Assembly: GCA_023213395.1 (NCBI GenBank) | Contig: CM041465.1 | Coordinates: 165,237,741 to 165,301,740 of the forward strand | DNA from: Cycas panzhihuaensis | Taxonomy: Eukaryota > Cycadophyta | Reading direction: 5' to 3' | Length of the DNA stretch: 64,000 bases | In this document: positions 22,903 to 33,469 of the stretch, one piece after another | How the letters are laid out: the number at the start of each line of letters is the position of its first letter | Position numbering within the stretch: the first letter of the stretch is position 1 | The notes under the pieces: model-generated | What the model saw: the letters and a program-made list of their open reading frames with translations, nothing else | What the model was told of the DNA's origin: nothing | The model's database searches: none | Position numbers and translations under genes: made by a program

Positions 22903-24420
22903 CTATCCTGCAGCTTCTTTATCCTTGTCGATAGATCCCCCCTCAAGGATAACATTGGTGAATCCTAATCTAGTATCCATCTTCATGAATTGATCTTCAG
23001 TGAGTGGCTTGGTGAACACATTCGCAAGTTGTAATTCATTCAGACAATAGTCGACCTGTAGTTTCCCTGACTTGATCTACTCATGAATGTAATGGTGTTG
23101 AATCTCGATATGCTTTGTACACGGATGAAACTATGGATTCTTCAACAGACAAATAGTACTCTGATTATCAATAAAGAGAATCAGATGTCCATTGGAAATG
23201 CAAAGAAATTCCAAAAGACCTTGCAACCATACAACTTCTTTCGTACTAGTACTGAGTCCTTGATATTCTGCTTCTGTAGAAGATAACGCCACTGTTTGCT
23301 ACTTCTTCGACTGCCACGAAACAAATCCATTGCCAATACTAAACAAGTATCTAGCAGTGGACTTCTAATCATCAGAATCTCCTCCCCAATTAGCATCCGT
23401 GTAGCCATGTAACCTGATCTTCTCATCTCTATGGTATTCAAGACCAAAATTGATTGTCCCCTTTAGATATTTCAGAATCTACTTTACTACTACCAAATGA
23501 GGCTCTTGAGGATTTTGCATGTAGTAGGAAACTAATCCAATAACATATGCGATATCTGGCCTAGTATGAGTCAAATAAATGAGACTCCCTACCAACTGGT
23601 GATATTTTGTGCCATCTACAGAAGGTTGGGCCATATCCTTCTACAATCTTATGCCTTTTACATATGGTGTTGCAACAGGTTTACAGTGCTGCATCCCAAA
23701 TCTATCTAGTAAGTTCTTCACATACTGCGATTGTAACAACACGATCCTATCTTCCATCTGCCTGACACGAATGCCCAAGAAATAGTGAAGTTTCCTAAGA
23801 TCCGTCATGTAAAATGAAGCTCCCAAATTAGATTTGACTTTAGCTATAGCATTGCCATGATTACTGCCGATGATTAGATCATCTACATACACCACGCAAG
23901 GAATTACAAAAGTCCCTCTTCTTTTCACATACAAGTTCAGGTCAAGTTCTGAAATTTCAAAACCTTCTACTTTCAACTTGGCATCCATTTTTTCATATCA
24001 AGCACGGGGTACTTGTTTCGGGCCATAGATTGATTTCTTCAGATGGAAAACAAGATGCTCTTAGACATCCTTAATGAATCCTAGAGGCTGTGACATGTAT
24101 ATCTCCTCCTTAAGATCCCCATTAAGGAAAACAGACTTAACATCCATCTGGTATAACTCCCAATCTAATATAGCTACTAAGGAAATGAGTAAGCAGACCA
24201 TTGCCATTCTGGAGACTGGTGTAAACATCTCCTCATAGTCAATTCCTTCTTTCTGCTTAAATCCTTGCATAACAAGTCTGGCCTTGTACTTGTCCACCTC
24301 TCCATCAGAGCGTAACTTTGCCTTATAGACCCACTTGCATCTAATAAGATTCTTTGACAGAGGTAGTGGAACCAAATCCCACGTATCATTCTTCATCAAA
24401 GAACCATATTCTTCCATTGC
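22903..24420 (-). pseudogene. Element D reverse transcriptase and RNase H (copia)
   Basis: Starts near 24417 with MEEYGSLMKNDTWDLVPLP, CKWVYKAKLRSDGEVDKYKAR and QKEGIDYEEMFTPVSRM. YQMDVKSVFLNGDL follows, then catalytic YVDD at 23889-23878 (CVVYVDDLIIGSN). Pieces 24417-24061 and 23988-23641 share one frame. RNase H follows: TDANWGGDSDD, LSSTEAEYQGLS, IDNQSTICLLKNP, FTKPLTEDQF. The frame ends at TAG near 22903. Catalytic acids are intact and stops are few. Confidence 0.93.
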
Positions 24421-24999
24421 AGCTCTCTATCTTGGATCTCCTTTCGCTTCAAGAAATGAATCTAGATTATTGGAGTCATTGGTATCTACCAGCAGAGTTT
24501 GACTGGCATGTTGACTTCTAGTTCGTCTATCATCAGTTAGGGTTTGCATGGCCACACCATGATCTTCAAGAGTCTTCCTTGCCCATAAAGGTAAAGAAGG
24601 ATTCATTGCTGGAGGTACTTCTTGTCATAATAACTCCTCACTATTACTCATCCCACTTGGTCCTACTTCCTTAGGTGCTACAATGATTGGCTTATCGTCC
24701 TCTTCACTTGAAGAATCTAGGAATAGGAGAAGGGGAGGGTAAAAGGTTTTCCTGATGCTCTTTCAGCATGATATGTCGATGACTCATCAAATTTAACATC
24801 CTAACTAACCACAATCTTCTCCCCCTATGGATGCCATAGTCTGTAGACTTTGTTCTCTGTGCAATACCCCATGAATATGCACTTCAAACTCTTTTGATCC
24901 AACTTCTTGTGGGTATCATCAAGGGTGTGGGCGTACATAATACACCAAAATGTTCTCAAATGGCTAATGGTAGGCTTTCGACTGGTCCATTTTTTTTCG

Positions 25000-25500
25000 A
25001 GGGTTATGCTATGAGCTACCTAAGTGGGTACTCTATTTAAAATATAAATGGCAGTCGCCATAGATTCTACCCAAAACTTTGGTAGTAGGTTTTTAGCATG
25101 CACCATATACCTCGCCATCTCCATCATGGTACGATTCTTTCTTTCAGTAACTCCATTCTGTTGTGGGGTATATAGGACTGTAAACTCTATCTTTATACCA
25201 TGGTTGTGACAGAACTGATTGAACGCATGATTGTATTCCTTGCCATTATCACTTTGTAAAGATTTTATTTTCTTATCACTTTCATTTTCAACCATCACTT
25301 TCCAATCACAAAAACAATCAAATACGTCTGACCTGTTCTTGAGAAAATAAACCCAGGCTTTCCTAGTGTAATCATCCACAAATACAAGTGCATATTGGGC
25401 TCTTGATATCAAAGGATTTGGGAGTGGTCCCATAATATCTGAGTGCACAAGCTCCAGCTTCTCTTTGGCTCTCTAGGCATTATCCCGAGCAAAAGGATAG
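25000..25500 (-). pseudogene. Element D integrase core (copia)
   Basis: The open piece 25448-25020 (142 codons) carries all three catalytic acids: HSDIMGP near the start, SDNGKEY in the middle, and the Glu of QQNGVTERKNRTMMEMAR. FWVESMATAIYILNRVPT ends it at a stop. It is in the same frame as D gag. The C-terminal part runs on to about 24430 with a net frameshift before RT. Confidence 0.92.
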
Positions 25501-26060
25501 CGATGGTGCTTGCCATACATATACCCTTCACATACACGGTTTGAGCAGGAAACTGATGGTAGTCCTTCTACCATCTTCAACCTCTTCAGTAGTGCAATAC
25601 TCCTATAATTAAGATGCCCAAGGTGATTGTGCTACATTTTACTTTCATTATCTGCACTGGCAATAAAGGCATAGGACTTCTTTTGAGATTGAAATTTCTC
25701 AAACACCCAGAAGTTGTCCTTGACTTTCCCGGTAGCTACGACAGTAAAGTTTTGTTTTGGGTCCTTTATCATGCACTTATCATTATAGAGCTCCATTTTC
25801 ATACCTTGTTTGCAGATCTCCTGAGCAGACAAAAGGTTCAACTACACCTTAGGTACATAATATACCCCAGAAAACTTGCCTCGTGCAATGGAAACTTCAC
25901 CGATACCATCTACCGACAACATGCGAGCATCTCCAAGAATGATCTTAGTACCACTTTGATTTGCTTTCAATGTATCAAAGTTCTACTTCTGGTAAGAGAT
26001 ATGCTTCTGTGCTATAGAATCCAATACCCAATAGTCTCTCTAATCTGTTTTGGCTGATAA
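25500..26060 (-). pseudogene. Element D protease and pre-integrase module
   Basis: Near 26040 the minus strand reads YWVLDSIAQKHIS, the copia D-S-G-A-S-x-H site with Gly turned to Ile. ILGDARMLSVDGIGEVSIA and the LNLLSAQEICKQG block of the open piece 25841-25632 follow. It is in-frame with gag and integrase. Confidence 0.87.
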
Positions 26061-26069
26061 GGTCTATGC

Positions 26070-26933
26070 TCAGATGTAATGAGTAGCAACACTCTTTCCT
26101 TTATCATCTTGGTTACCTTTGTGTTTGTCATGATATTTGAACCAATAATTCTTTTCATGGTGACCATCCTTCTTATAGTAATTGCACTTTTCATTAAACT
26201 TCTTCTTGTCTTGAGAGCTTTCTCCAGACCACTGTGTGATCTTCTCCTCCTTAGGGGCCTCATTCCTCTGAGTTTTCATGGCTAAGGCCTGACTTGAACT
26301 AGAACCTCTAAGCAATCCATGATGTTTAAGCTTGGTATCCTCTGCTAGAATTAGGTTTTTGAACCCATCAAAAGTTTCTACCTCCATCACTTCGTCTTTA
26401 CCATAAATGGTCTGGAATGTGGCAAACATAGCTGACATCTTCGACATGATTATCGCAAATAAGAGTGCATCATCGATTGAGATCTGCTTTAACTCTTCTA
26501 GCTTATTCTTCAAGTCGATTATTTTATTCAGGTAGGAGTTTATATTGTTATCATCTTCAAGTTTTGAATTGAGTAGTTCCAACATTAGAGCAAGATATCT
26601 ATTCGTCTTTTTCTTCTCAAAGGTATCACACAACTTCATCCAAATCTCAACTAGATCATCCAGATTATGAACTAGAGCCATCTGGTTCAATGCCAATGAG
26701 AGTTTCAGTAATCGAACGACCATATATTACTTCTTTTCAAGTTTAATATGCTCCTTATGGTTAAGTGGGACTAAAACAAGCTTCACCTTGGTGATTCCCC
26801 AGAGTTGGTTCACCATCAAAATAAGCTCTATATTAGCCTTCCATTTGCTGAAATTATTACTGTTAAAGATAACCTTAGGCATGAGCTTCTCCATCTCAAA
26901 CGATAGGCTATAATATGAATCACATGACCCCAA
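26070..26933 (-). pseudogene. Element D gag (copia) with zinc knuckle
   Basis: Begins at ATG 26933, with the conserved Gag opening MEKLMPKVIFNSNNFSKWK a few codons in. A single TAA at about 26724 interrupts the frame, and the rest (26723-26070, 217 codons) is open. It includes LVEIWMKLCDTFEKKKTN, INSYLNKIIDLKNKLEEL and ALLFAIIMSKM, the UBN2-type Gag pattern. The knuckle near the C-terminus reads CNYYKKDGHHEKNY, with two Cys turned to Tyr (G-to-A). Gag forms the particle and binds the RNA. Confidence 0.92.
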
Positions 26934-28538
26934 ACAAATGTATTAAGGATGAAAATGTACCCTTGTGTTCTCCTCTGCCTCACGAGCATGCTTCCAAAGG
27001 GACCCAACATGGATTATACCCATGTTAAGTGAGCCACCCACTATTTATCTCCTTTTATCCGTCAATAAATGACCTTAAATGGCCATTTAAATGTCACAAC
27101 TGACACTCAAAATAGCTAAAAATATGTGCTCCAGTATAAAGATGACTCCACACTATGATGGTGCACAGTCTCCAAGTAAAGAAAAAATATTAAAAATGCC
27201 TCGATTCACACTCAAAATGGCTCAAGGATGCTTCGAATATTAACCAAGTTCTTCATACTATACAAAACTTCATATATCAATGAAACAAAGAGTCACTTTT
27301 ATATTTTTACTTTGAGGGGAATATGCTAAAAGGTATATTCCCAATAAGTGCGACTTTTCAAAAGGGAACATCCTTTTATCACTTAACCCATGTGACTTTT
27401 GATTATTTCAAAATTATACTAAGCTTAAAACTTAGTGAAATCTCAAAAATGTATCCTTATCTATCTCCATACTCCTTAGAGATCAATGACAACTGTAAAT
27501 GAAACTTGGGCATCCCACGGACCTGTTGTCTCCTTCCGAATGGATGGCTTCACACCAGCGTCCCACGGGTTTGCACATGGACTATCAACAACTAGCCAAC
27601 AAATGAACAAAGTCGCAGCTCAGTCACGAGGAGGAACAATAAGGACATATAAACAAGTAACGTAGTTACTCCAAAAGCCACACAATACATAAGAAATGTA
27701 CCCAGCTGGTATATTGAGGGATCCAAACTACTTCTATATAGTCCATACTAACTTTAGAATGTGCAACCAGCAAAGAAAGACTCCCAACAGTTATTAACAA
27801 AGTTGACTGGTTGCCAAAACTGCCCAGCCATCATAATCCACACTTCAGCTTTGTATTTCATAGCTGTAGAGTGCCTTACAACTGTACACAAATCTCCACA
27901 TTGCTCACAAATAGCCCAACAATCGCACAACACAAAGACGTGGGCTCAATAGTATGTATTCAATGTGGATATAGGGTCACTTGCCTAGAGAAGGAGGTAT
28001 TTAAACTCAAAAGACAGTGTAAGCCTTTATACTACTGTGTACTTCTCTTAATCTCAGTATAGAGGACTTAAAACTATCCTAAAAGACTCCAATCTCTTCC
28101 TTATACAAATTAATGAAGGCAACATAAGAAGAAGCTTTATTTTTATTGAGTTTTATAGTGCTTTAAGTGGGAATACCCTAGACTTACTTGTATGGAAAGA
28201 GAGCTATCTTTAATGTCATCGAATTACCATTAGTATGGGTTTTGCATGCTCAAATCACTTCAACAGATCATTAATCATCTTCAGATAACCGCAAACAGGC
28301 TAACTCTAACCTCCAACATGGTCTTCATACCTGAATACTGACTCCAATAACCCTTACACTCTGTCAAATAGTGATCTCCACTCCTCTAATAACCATTGAT
28401 TTTTTTGTGCCCACTTCTGCACGATGCTAGGGTTGATGGGCCCTCAAGACTCGTCTTGGTTTAGACGACGTCACTCGGTAACCAATGATTCCACTGCCCC
28501 GCTCACTGTCAAGCTTCAGTTGTGTAGGACCCTACTAG
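26934..28538 (-). other. Element D leader
   Basis: 1.6 kb between primer-binding site and gag. Short ORFs only, none recognised. No similarity to the A/B/C leader block was noticed. Confidence 0.7.
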
Positions 28539-28548
28539 TCTGATACCA
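28539..28548 (-). other. Element D primer-binding site (tRNA-iMet)
   Basis: TCTGATACCA, complement of TGGTATCAGA, abutting the 5' LTR. Confidence 0.92.
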
Positions 28549-28908
28549 TGTTCGAGAATAAGAAATCATACACAAATGTTCCCATACATAGGGTCTTTAA
28601 CCATACACAACAAACAACAAATGGAGAATATAGAAAACAGATACACAATACACATGTATTTATGTGGGAAACCCTTTCGGGAAAAAATCCACCACAAAGA
28701 GGATCCTTGATGGATCACTTGATTATTACACAATGAACTTGGATATGAATATACAAGGTCTCAAGGCTTTTATACTCTCCAAGAGGTGTCACCCAATTAG
28801 GGTTGTGACCCTTTGAATAAATCGCACCTTTTGGCTTCACACTCTTTCACTTAATTAAACCACATTAACATTAATTAAGTGCCTTAATAATTAACTGCCA
28901 CGTTAACA
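28549..28908 (-). repeat. Element D 5' LTR (right copy)
   Basis: TGTTCGAGAATAAG to GTTAACA, 360 bp. On the minus strand a TATAAAAG promoter box lies at 28774-28767. Confidence 0.94.
28767..28774 (-). promoter_or_regulatory. TATA box of element D 5' LTR
   Basis: CTTTTATA on the plus strand is TATAAAAG on the minus strand. The same octamer is kept in the other LTR (22695-22702). Confidence 0.6.
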
Positions 28909-28913
28909 GTTGG

Positions 28914-30086
28914 TAATCAGGTGGTTTTTTTGGTATTTATATTTTTTAATATTTTTGATTAATGTTAAAAAGATTTTATAATTAATGGATTTATTTTAAT
29001 ATTTTAAGTAGAAAAAATAGAAAAAAAGCCTACAAAAAACTAAAAAATTACTTAAAATAGAATTAGAAAAGACCTAAAAAATCTTTAAAAAATAATTAAA
29101 AATTAACTTTAGGTTATGGAATTTATATCAAAATAGAATATTCTATGAATATACTAAAATTATATAACTTAAAGTTTTTCACACTTTATAAAAATCAAAT
29201 TGGGTGATAAGAAATTGAAAAAACAATAACATGGAGTGGATATAAGAGGTAAAATCTCTTTGCAAAAGTAATGAAATCCCAATTTATCTTCTCCACTATA
29301 AAGATAACTATACTAGGGTTAGTTTAAGTGGTCATATGTCATACTTTTGTCCATCCAACTATGTGTAAGAGTCTGATGAAACTAATATAATTATCTTAAT
29401 CCTCAGTTTACTGTAAACTTGATGAAATTAGAGCAAAAAATATCATTTGGTCTTCTATAATCATATTTGAATTATTGTTAATCTCTATTGAGGAGAAACC
29501 TAAAGAAATTAGATTAAAACCATCATAAAAAAACCATCTTCTAGAGAATATTAAGCCATGCAAGGTCATGTAGGGACTCAGAAGGTTGAAATATCAATAT
29601 ATATATGTAAAGGGGCTAACCAAGCAACATAGAGATTACATCAAGATCAAAAGAGGCCATGCAGGCCACAAATGGTGAATGTAGGGAAGTCAAGAGCTAA
29701 TGGAGGCCCACGCAAGCTAGTAAAGCCATGGACATACCACACAACATAGATGAGAGATGGGAATATAGTGATAAAGATGGTCTCATAGAGGACGTAGAGT
29801 GATGAGCTAAAAGCATTTAATAGAAGCCACCGAGAACCATGTAGAGGCATGTAAGGATGCAAACAGTTAGAAGAAAGCTACACAAGGCAAAAAGAAGATC
29901 ACATAGTAGTTAAAACATATCACATAGAGATAAACAAGGCTAAATAGAGGTCACCCAACTAAATATGAATTAATATGGCTCAACAATAGATTATAAATAG
30001 ATTTTGAATGCAACACTATAATACTATATTGAAACCATTCAATAATCATCTATTTAATAACCATGGAAATCTTTTTATAACACACA

Positions 30087-30161
<75 letters not shown>

Positions 30162-30388
30162 ACACACACAAAGATGAGATCTTTAAGAGAGTAACCAATA
30201 GATAGTATAATGAGGCTATGAAGCATAAATATAGCCAATAAATGAAGCTATAGAGACTTTGATTTGATTAATAAATCAAATGAAATAACTATATGCCATT
30301 TTGATATAATACAACTATTAGTGGGAGCTATACCATAGAGAAAAACTTAGCAAGAAGTTGGCTGGAATCTGATTAATAAACATGGCAG
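28914..30388 (-). other. Element B leader, upstream part
   Basis: Joins 22471 across element D: the complement of GGTGGTTTTTTTGG matches the wording just upstream of the conserved block in C (accaccatttttttt). It holds a (CA)n run and, at 29560-29960, loosely repeated short phrases (GAGGCCATGCAGG, GAGGCCCACGCAAG, AGAAGCCACCGAG) that may be an eroded tandem repeat. No gene. Confidence 0.65.
30080..30171. repeat. (CA)n microsatellite
   Basis: About 90 bp of CA repeats with two CATA interruptions, in the leader of element B. The His/Thr and Val/Cys ORFs over it are artefacts. Confidence 0.97.
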
Positions 30389-30399
30389 ATCTGATACTA
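30389..30399 (-). other. Element B primer-binding site
   Basis: ATCTGATACTA, complement TAGTATCAGAT, one change from the tRNA-iMet site, abutting the right LTR. Confidence 0.8.
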
Positions 30400-30864
30400 A
30401 GTTAAAGAGGATGAAGGTTTACCTAGTTTCAACTGAAGTTCAAGACTCAAAACATCCACTAAAACATTTACCAAACATAAAATATAAGCACAATAATTAA
30501 TCACAATTGCTCTAAAGTATATTTCATTCATTAACTAATATAAAAAAATCTAGTACATGATATAATAAAGAGATTATATGAAAGCTTTATACATGAAATA
30601 AAAGAGGTTGTTACAAAGTATAATGAGAATACTAACAAAGGATCATACAAGGTGATAATTGGTACCTTGTATGATTAAACTAAATTATGATATTTATATA
30701 TGAGGACAAAATCAACCCCACATAACTAAGTTCATAACATTAAGTTGTGATTAAACCCATTGACATAAATAAAGCCCTCTATATAAAGTATATATAACCA
30801 TTACATTAATGATATAAATGATCTATTGATAAATTAATGAAATACATCATTAATTCTTCTATCA
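30400..30864 (-). repeat. Element B 5' LTR (right copy)
   Basis: 465 bp, AGTTAAAGAGGATGAAGG to TTCTTCTATCA. It has about 45 bp not present in the left copy. Confidence 0.88.
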
Positions 30865-32300
30865 TCCATATCTTATCATCATTTAAACAACTCTTAATTG
30901 ATAGATTTTAGTGTTACTTATGATATGGTTGGGACTGAAGAACTATTAAAAGATGCCAAACCTATTTAGGCACATATAATTATATTTGGTGATGATATTA
31001 CATATAATGTGACCAATATTAGGAAAGCTCCTATAGCTTTAAAAAATTTAAATATTAGTCATCATATCATTAATGTCCTATACGTACTTGGTATGAAATA
31101 TATCCTGCTCTCTGTGAGTCAGATTGATATGCAAAATTTTGATGTACTCTTCAACTAGGATGTTTGCACTATTTTAGATCACTCAAGTAGTTAAGTAGTA
31201 ACTAAACATGAGGATAATGGTCTTTACAAGATTGATAGTGTATTATTTTTCTCTGCATAGAATCAAAACTCAAGTTCCACTATCTTATTTAGATAAAGGA
31301 AAGCATATTGTTATAGATGACCCACCTCTTAAAATGTGGGCTAAATCTTCTCACATTAAGAAACGAAGGTGTACCAAGGATTAATTATGATATGAATACC
31401 TTGGTCATCTAAATATGCAAAGTTTTAATCTCATGTTTAGAATTCAAATGATATATGGACTACCCAAAATCAAATAAAAGAAATATTTTTATAAATCCTG
31501 CATAGTTGGTAAGTAACACAGGAAACCATTTTAATGCAAGCAAGCTTAACATTTAACTGAACCATTGGGCTTAGTTCACTTAAACATTTATGGATCTATG
31601 TCTAAGTCTTCACTTAATGGTAGTTTGTATTTTATTACTTTCATTGATGATTATTCTCGAAAAGTTTGGTTCTATTTTCTAAAGAATAAGTTTGAAACCT
31701 TTGAGGAATTAAAGGAATTCAAAGATGAAGTTAAAAATGAATCTTGTATGATAATCAATATACTATGTACAGATAATGGAGGTGAGTATATATCAAATTA
31801 GTTCACTAATTTTTATAAAATAATATGACATTAAACGTTAATTCTTAACTCCTTATACTCCTTATTAAAATGGTATTATATAATGTATGGATCAAACATT
31901 AGTGAATAAGGCAAAAGTAATCATAAATACTATAAATATTATTGACTTATTTTAGGTTGAAGCTATTTATACTATTACTTACCTTATAAATAGGAGTTTG
32001 ACTTTAGTCATTAGAAACATGGCACTCAAGGAAGCTTGGTTAGGACAAAAGCCTACAATCTTACACCTTAGAATATTTGGTTCTATGGCCTATATGCATA
32101 TTACAAAAGAAAATAGAAAAAAACTTGATGATAAAAGCTTGAAGTGTATCTTCCTAGGCTACATACCCTATTGTAAAACATACATGGTGTATGATCTTAT
32201 TAGAAGACAAGCATATTCATCTCAGGATGTTACATTTATAGAAGATAGTCAAGAATTAGATTAATCTTAGATATAGTTTTTGATAGATGATGATATGATT
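30865..32300 (+). pseudogene. Element A protease and integrase
   Basis: A resumes after B. The protease reads DFSVTYDMVG (family D-S-G-A-T-x-H-M; the Asp is kept, Ser-Gly-Ala lost), then IIIFGDDITYNVTNIRKAP and MKYILLSVSQIDMQNFD. The pre-integrase module is near 31330-31530. Integrase core pieces follow: GLVHLNIYGSMSKSS, FITFIDDYSRKVWFYFLKNK (31565-31801), TDNGGEY, then ALKEAWLGQKPTILHLRIFG and KCIFLGYIPYCKTYMVYD (31998-32264). The catalytic Glu region is degraded by indels near 31860. Confidence 0.87.
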
Positions 32301-32529
32301 ATATTTCAAAAGTCCCTCCTACACCAATATAGGTCACTTTTGCTCTTTCAACATTGTATACTCTAAGTTCTTCATTTGCTCCTCTTGAATATCCATCTAC
32401 TTCTACATCGACATCTATATTGCCATCTTTATCTCTAGAAGATGAACAAATTGAAAGCATTAAGAAACTTCCTAAGTGGTACTTATAAGTTATGGCATAT
32501 GCATTGTCACCACTTACATAATAAAAAAG

Positions 32530-32949
32530 GCAATCCAAATTAAGGTATACTACAAACTTTGCTCTAATTGCCTAAGTTCTCAATGCTCCTAAGTATTCCA
32601 CCTTTGAGGAGGTAGTCAAAAACTACATGTGGTAAGCTGCTATGGATGAAGAGATGAATTCCATCATGAAAATGATACTTAGGAGCTCACTAAATTATCT
32701 TCAAGAAAGAATCCAATTGATTATTATTAGCTTTATGAAATAAAGATGCTAATTACAAGAACAAAACACATAGAGATCTATCATCATTTCAATTATGAAC
32801 ATGTGCAAGATAGAGAAGTTAATCTTATGTACAGACTAATTAAAGACTAGGTTATAGATATCTTCACCAAAGTACTTAGAAAACCAAAGTTTGAAAGGTT
32901 TTGACATGATCTTAGTGTCAAAAGTAATGAAGTTGTCATTAATGGAGGA
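32530..32949 (+). pseudogene. Element A RT/RNase H remnant with large internal deletion
   Basis: RT N-terminal wording (YSTFEEVVKNYMW, AAMDEEMNSIMK) at about 32595-32670 is followed within about 80 bp by RNase H C-terminal wording (IYHHFNYEHVQDREVNLMY, VIDIFTKVLRKPKFERF) at 32770-32900. The RT palm with YVDD and most of RNase H are missing, a deletion of roughly 1.2-1.4 kb compared with C and D. Confidence 0.82.
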
Positions 32950-33464
32950 TGTTAAAATATACTGACTCCTTCATATACTCTTGTGTAAAATTAGTCACTA
33001 TAATTAGACAAAGTGTAATTGTAACTTAAGTTGACTTAATGTTATACTTCTTAGTTGAAGGTTATCACCCCACTTTAGCCTCATAACTATCCAATGAGAT
33101 TTATGTAATATGAGGCCTAATGAAGTGTGAGTATATGAGGTCCAATCCATACTCATAATATTGTAATGTGATAGGCATTGAGCCCTCTATAAATTAAGGA
33201 CATGTCTACACTCATCTAGTTCTCAAAAAGAGACAAGGTTTTATATTTAGTGAGAGTCAAAACTTTACCAAACTTTTGTATCAGTCGCTAATTAATTTGA
33301 TCTATTACTATTTTAGGTTAGAGCCAATTTATAATCCTCCATTATATATTGTGTTCATTTGAATGTGTTCATAATGTATTTGATGAATTTATGTTTGTTG
33401 GATATAGAGAATAAAGATCCTAATGTTTGTTTTCCAGGTGTTAGATTAATTCTAATTTCTATCA
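32950..33464 (+). repeat. Element A 3' LTR
   Basis: TGTTAAAATATACTGACTCC to ATCA, 515 bp. It is preceded by purine-rich AATGGAGGA and followed by TSD TGAAT. The TATA box TATAAAT is at 33188-33194. Confidence 0.92.
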
Positions 33465-33469
33465 TGAAT

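Larger units (their letters stand above)
22477..28908 (-). mobile_element. Element D: complete Ty1/copia retrotransposon inserted in the leader of element B
   Basis: Two 360-bp LTRs (22477-22836 and 28549-28908), with a target-site duplication of GCTGG (22472-22476) and GTTGG (28909-28913) differing by one C/T. The complement of TCTGATACCA (28539-28548) is a perfect tRNA-iMet primer-binding site, so the right LTR is 5'. The complement of TCCCCCTTTAATG at 22837-22849 is the PPT. Length 6.4 kb. Domain order gag-PR-IN-RT-RH. It is one of the least damaged copies here, with a single net frame change between integrase and RT. Confidence 0.96.
7496..30864 (-). mobile_element. Element B: Ty1/copia retrotransposon inserted in A, itself carrying C and D
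   Basis: The LTR pair is 7496-7913 and 30400-30864. On the minus strand, a primer-binding site (complement of ATCTGATACTA) lies at the inner edge of the right LTR, which is therefore the 5' LTR. A purine-rich tract (complement of CCTTTCCTTAATGAGGAG) lies next to the left LTR. B's own DNA is 7496-9305, 19082-22476 and 28914-30864, about 7.2 kb. Its reading frames join across the insertions of C (within RT) and D (within the leader). I see no clean target-site duplication: TTACT on the left, TCCAT on the right. Confidence 0.88.
4607..33464 (+). mobile_element. Element A: outer Ty1/copia retrotransposon carrying nested B, C and D
   Basis: Two similar direct LTRs (517 and 515 bp) bound this span. 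The exact 5-bp repeat TGAAT lies immediately outside both ends (4602-4606 and 33465-33469). The left LTR is followed by a tRNA-iMet type primer-binding site, and the right LTR is preceded by a purine-rich AATGGAGGA. A's own sequence is 4607-7495 plus 30865-33464: leader, gag, then protease, integrase and the two ends of the RT/RNase H region. Everything between 7496 and 30864 is element B. Domain order PR-IN-RT-RH shows it is Ty1/copia. Confidence 0.9.

Noticed and set aside
28539-28548. tRNA gene fragments suggested by TGGTATCAGA words at several places
   Set aside because: Each is only 10-15 bases and abuts an LTR, so they are primer-binding sites. No cloverleaf or tRNA body is present.
30008-30238. 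ORFs rich in His-Thr or Val-Cys
   Set aside because: Translations of the (CA)n microsatellite on the two strands.
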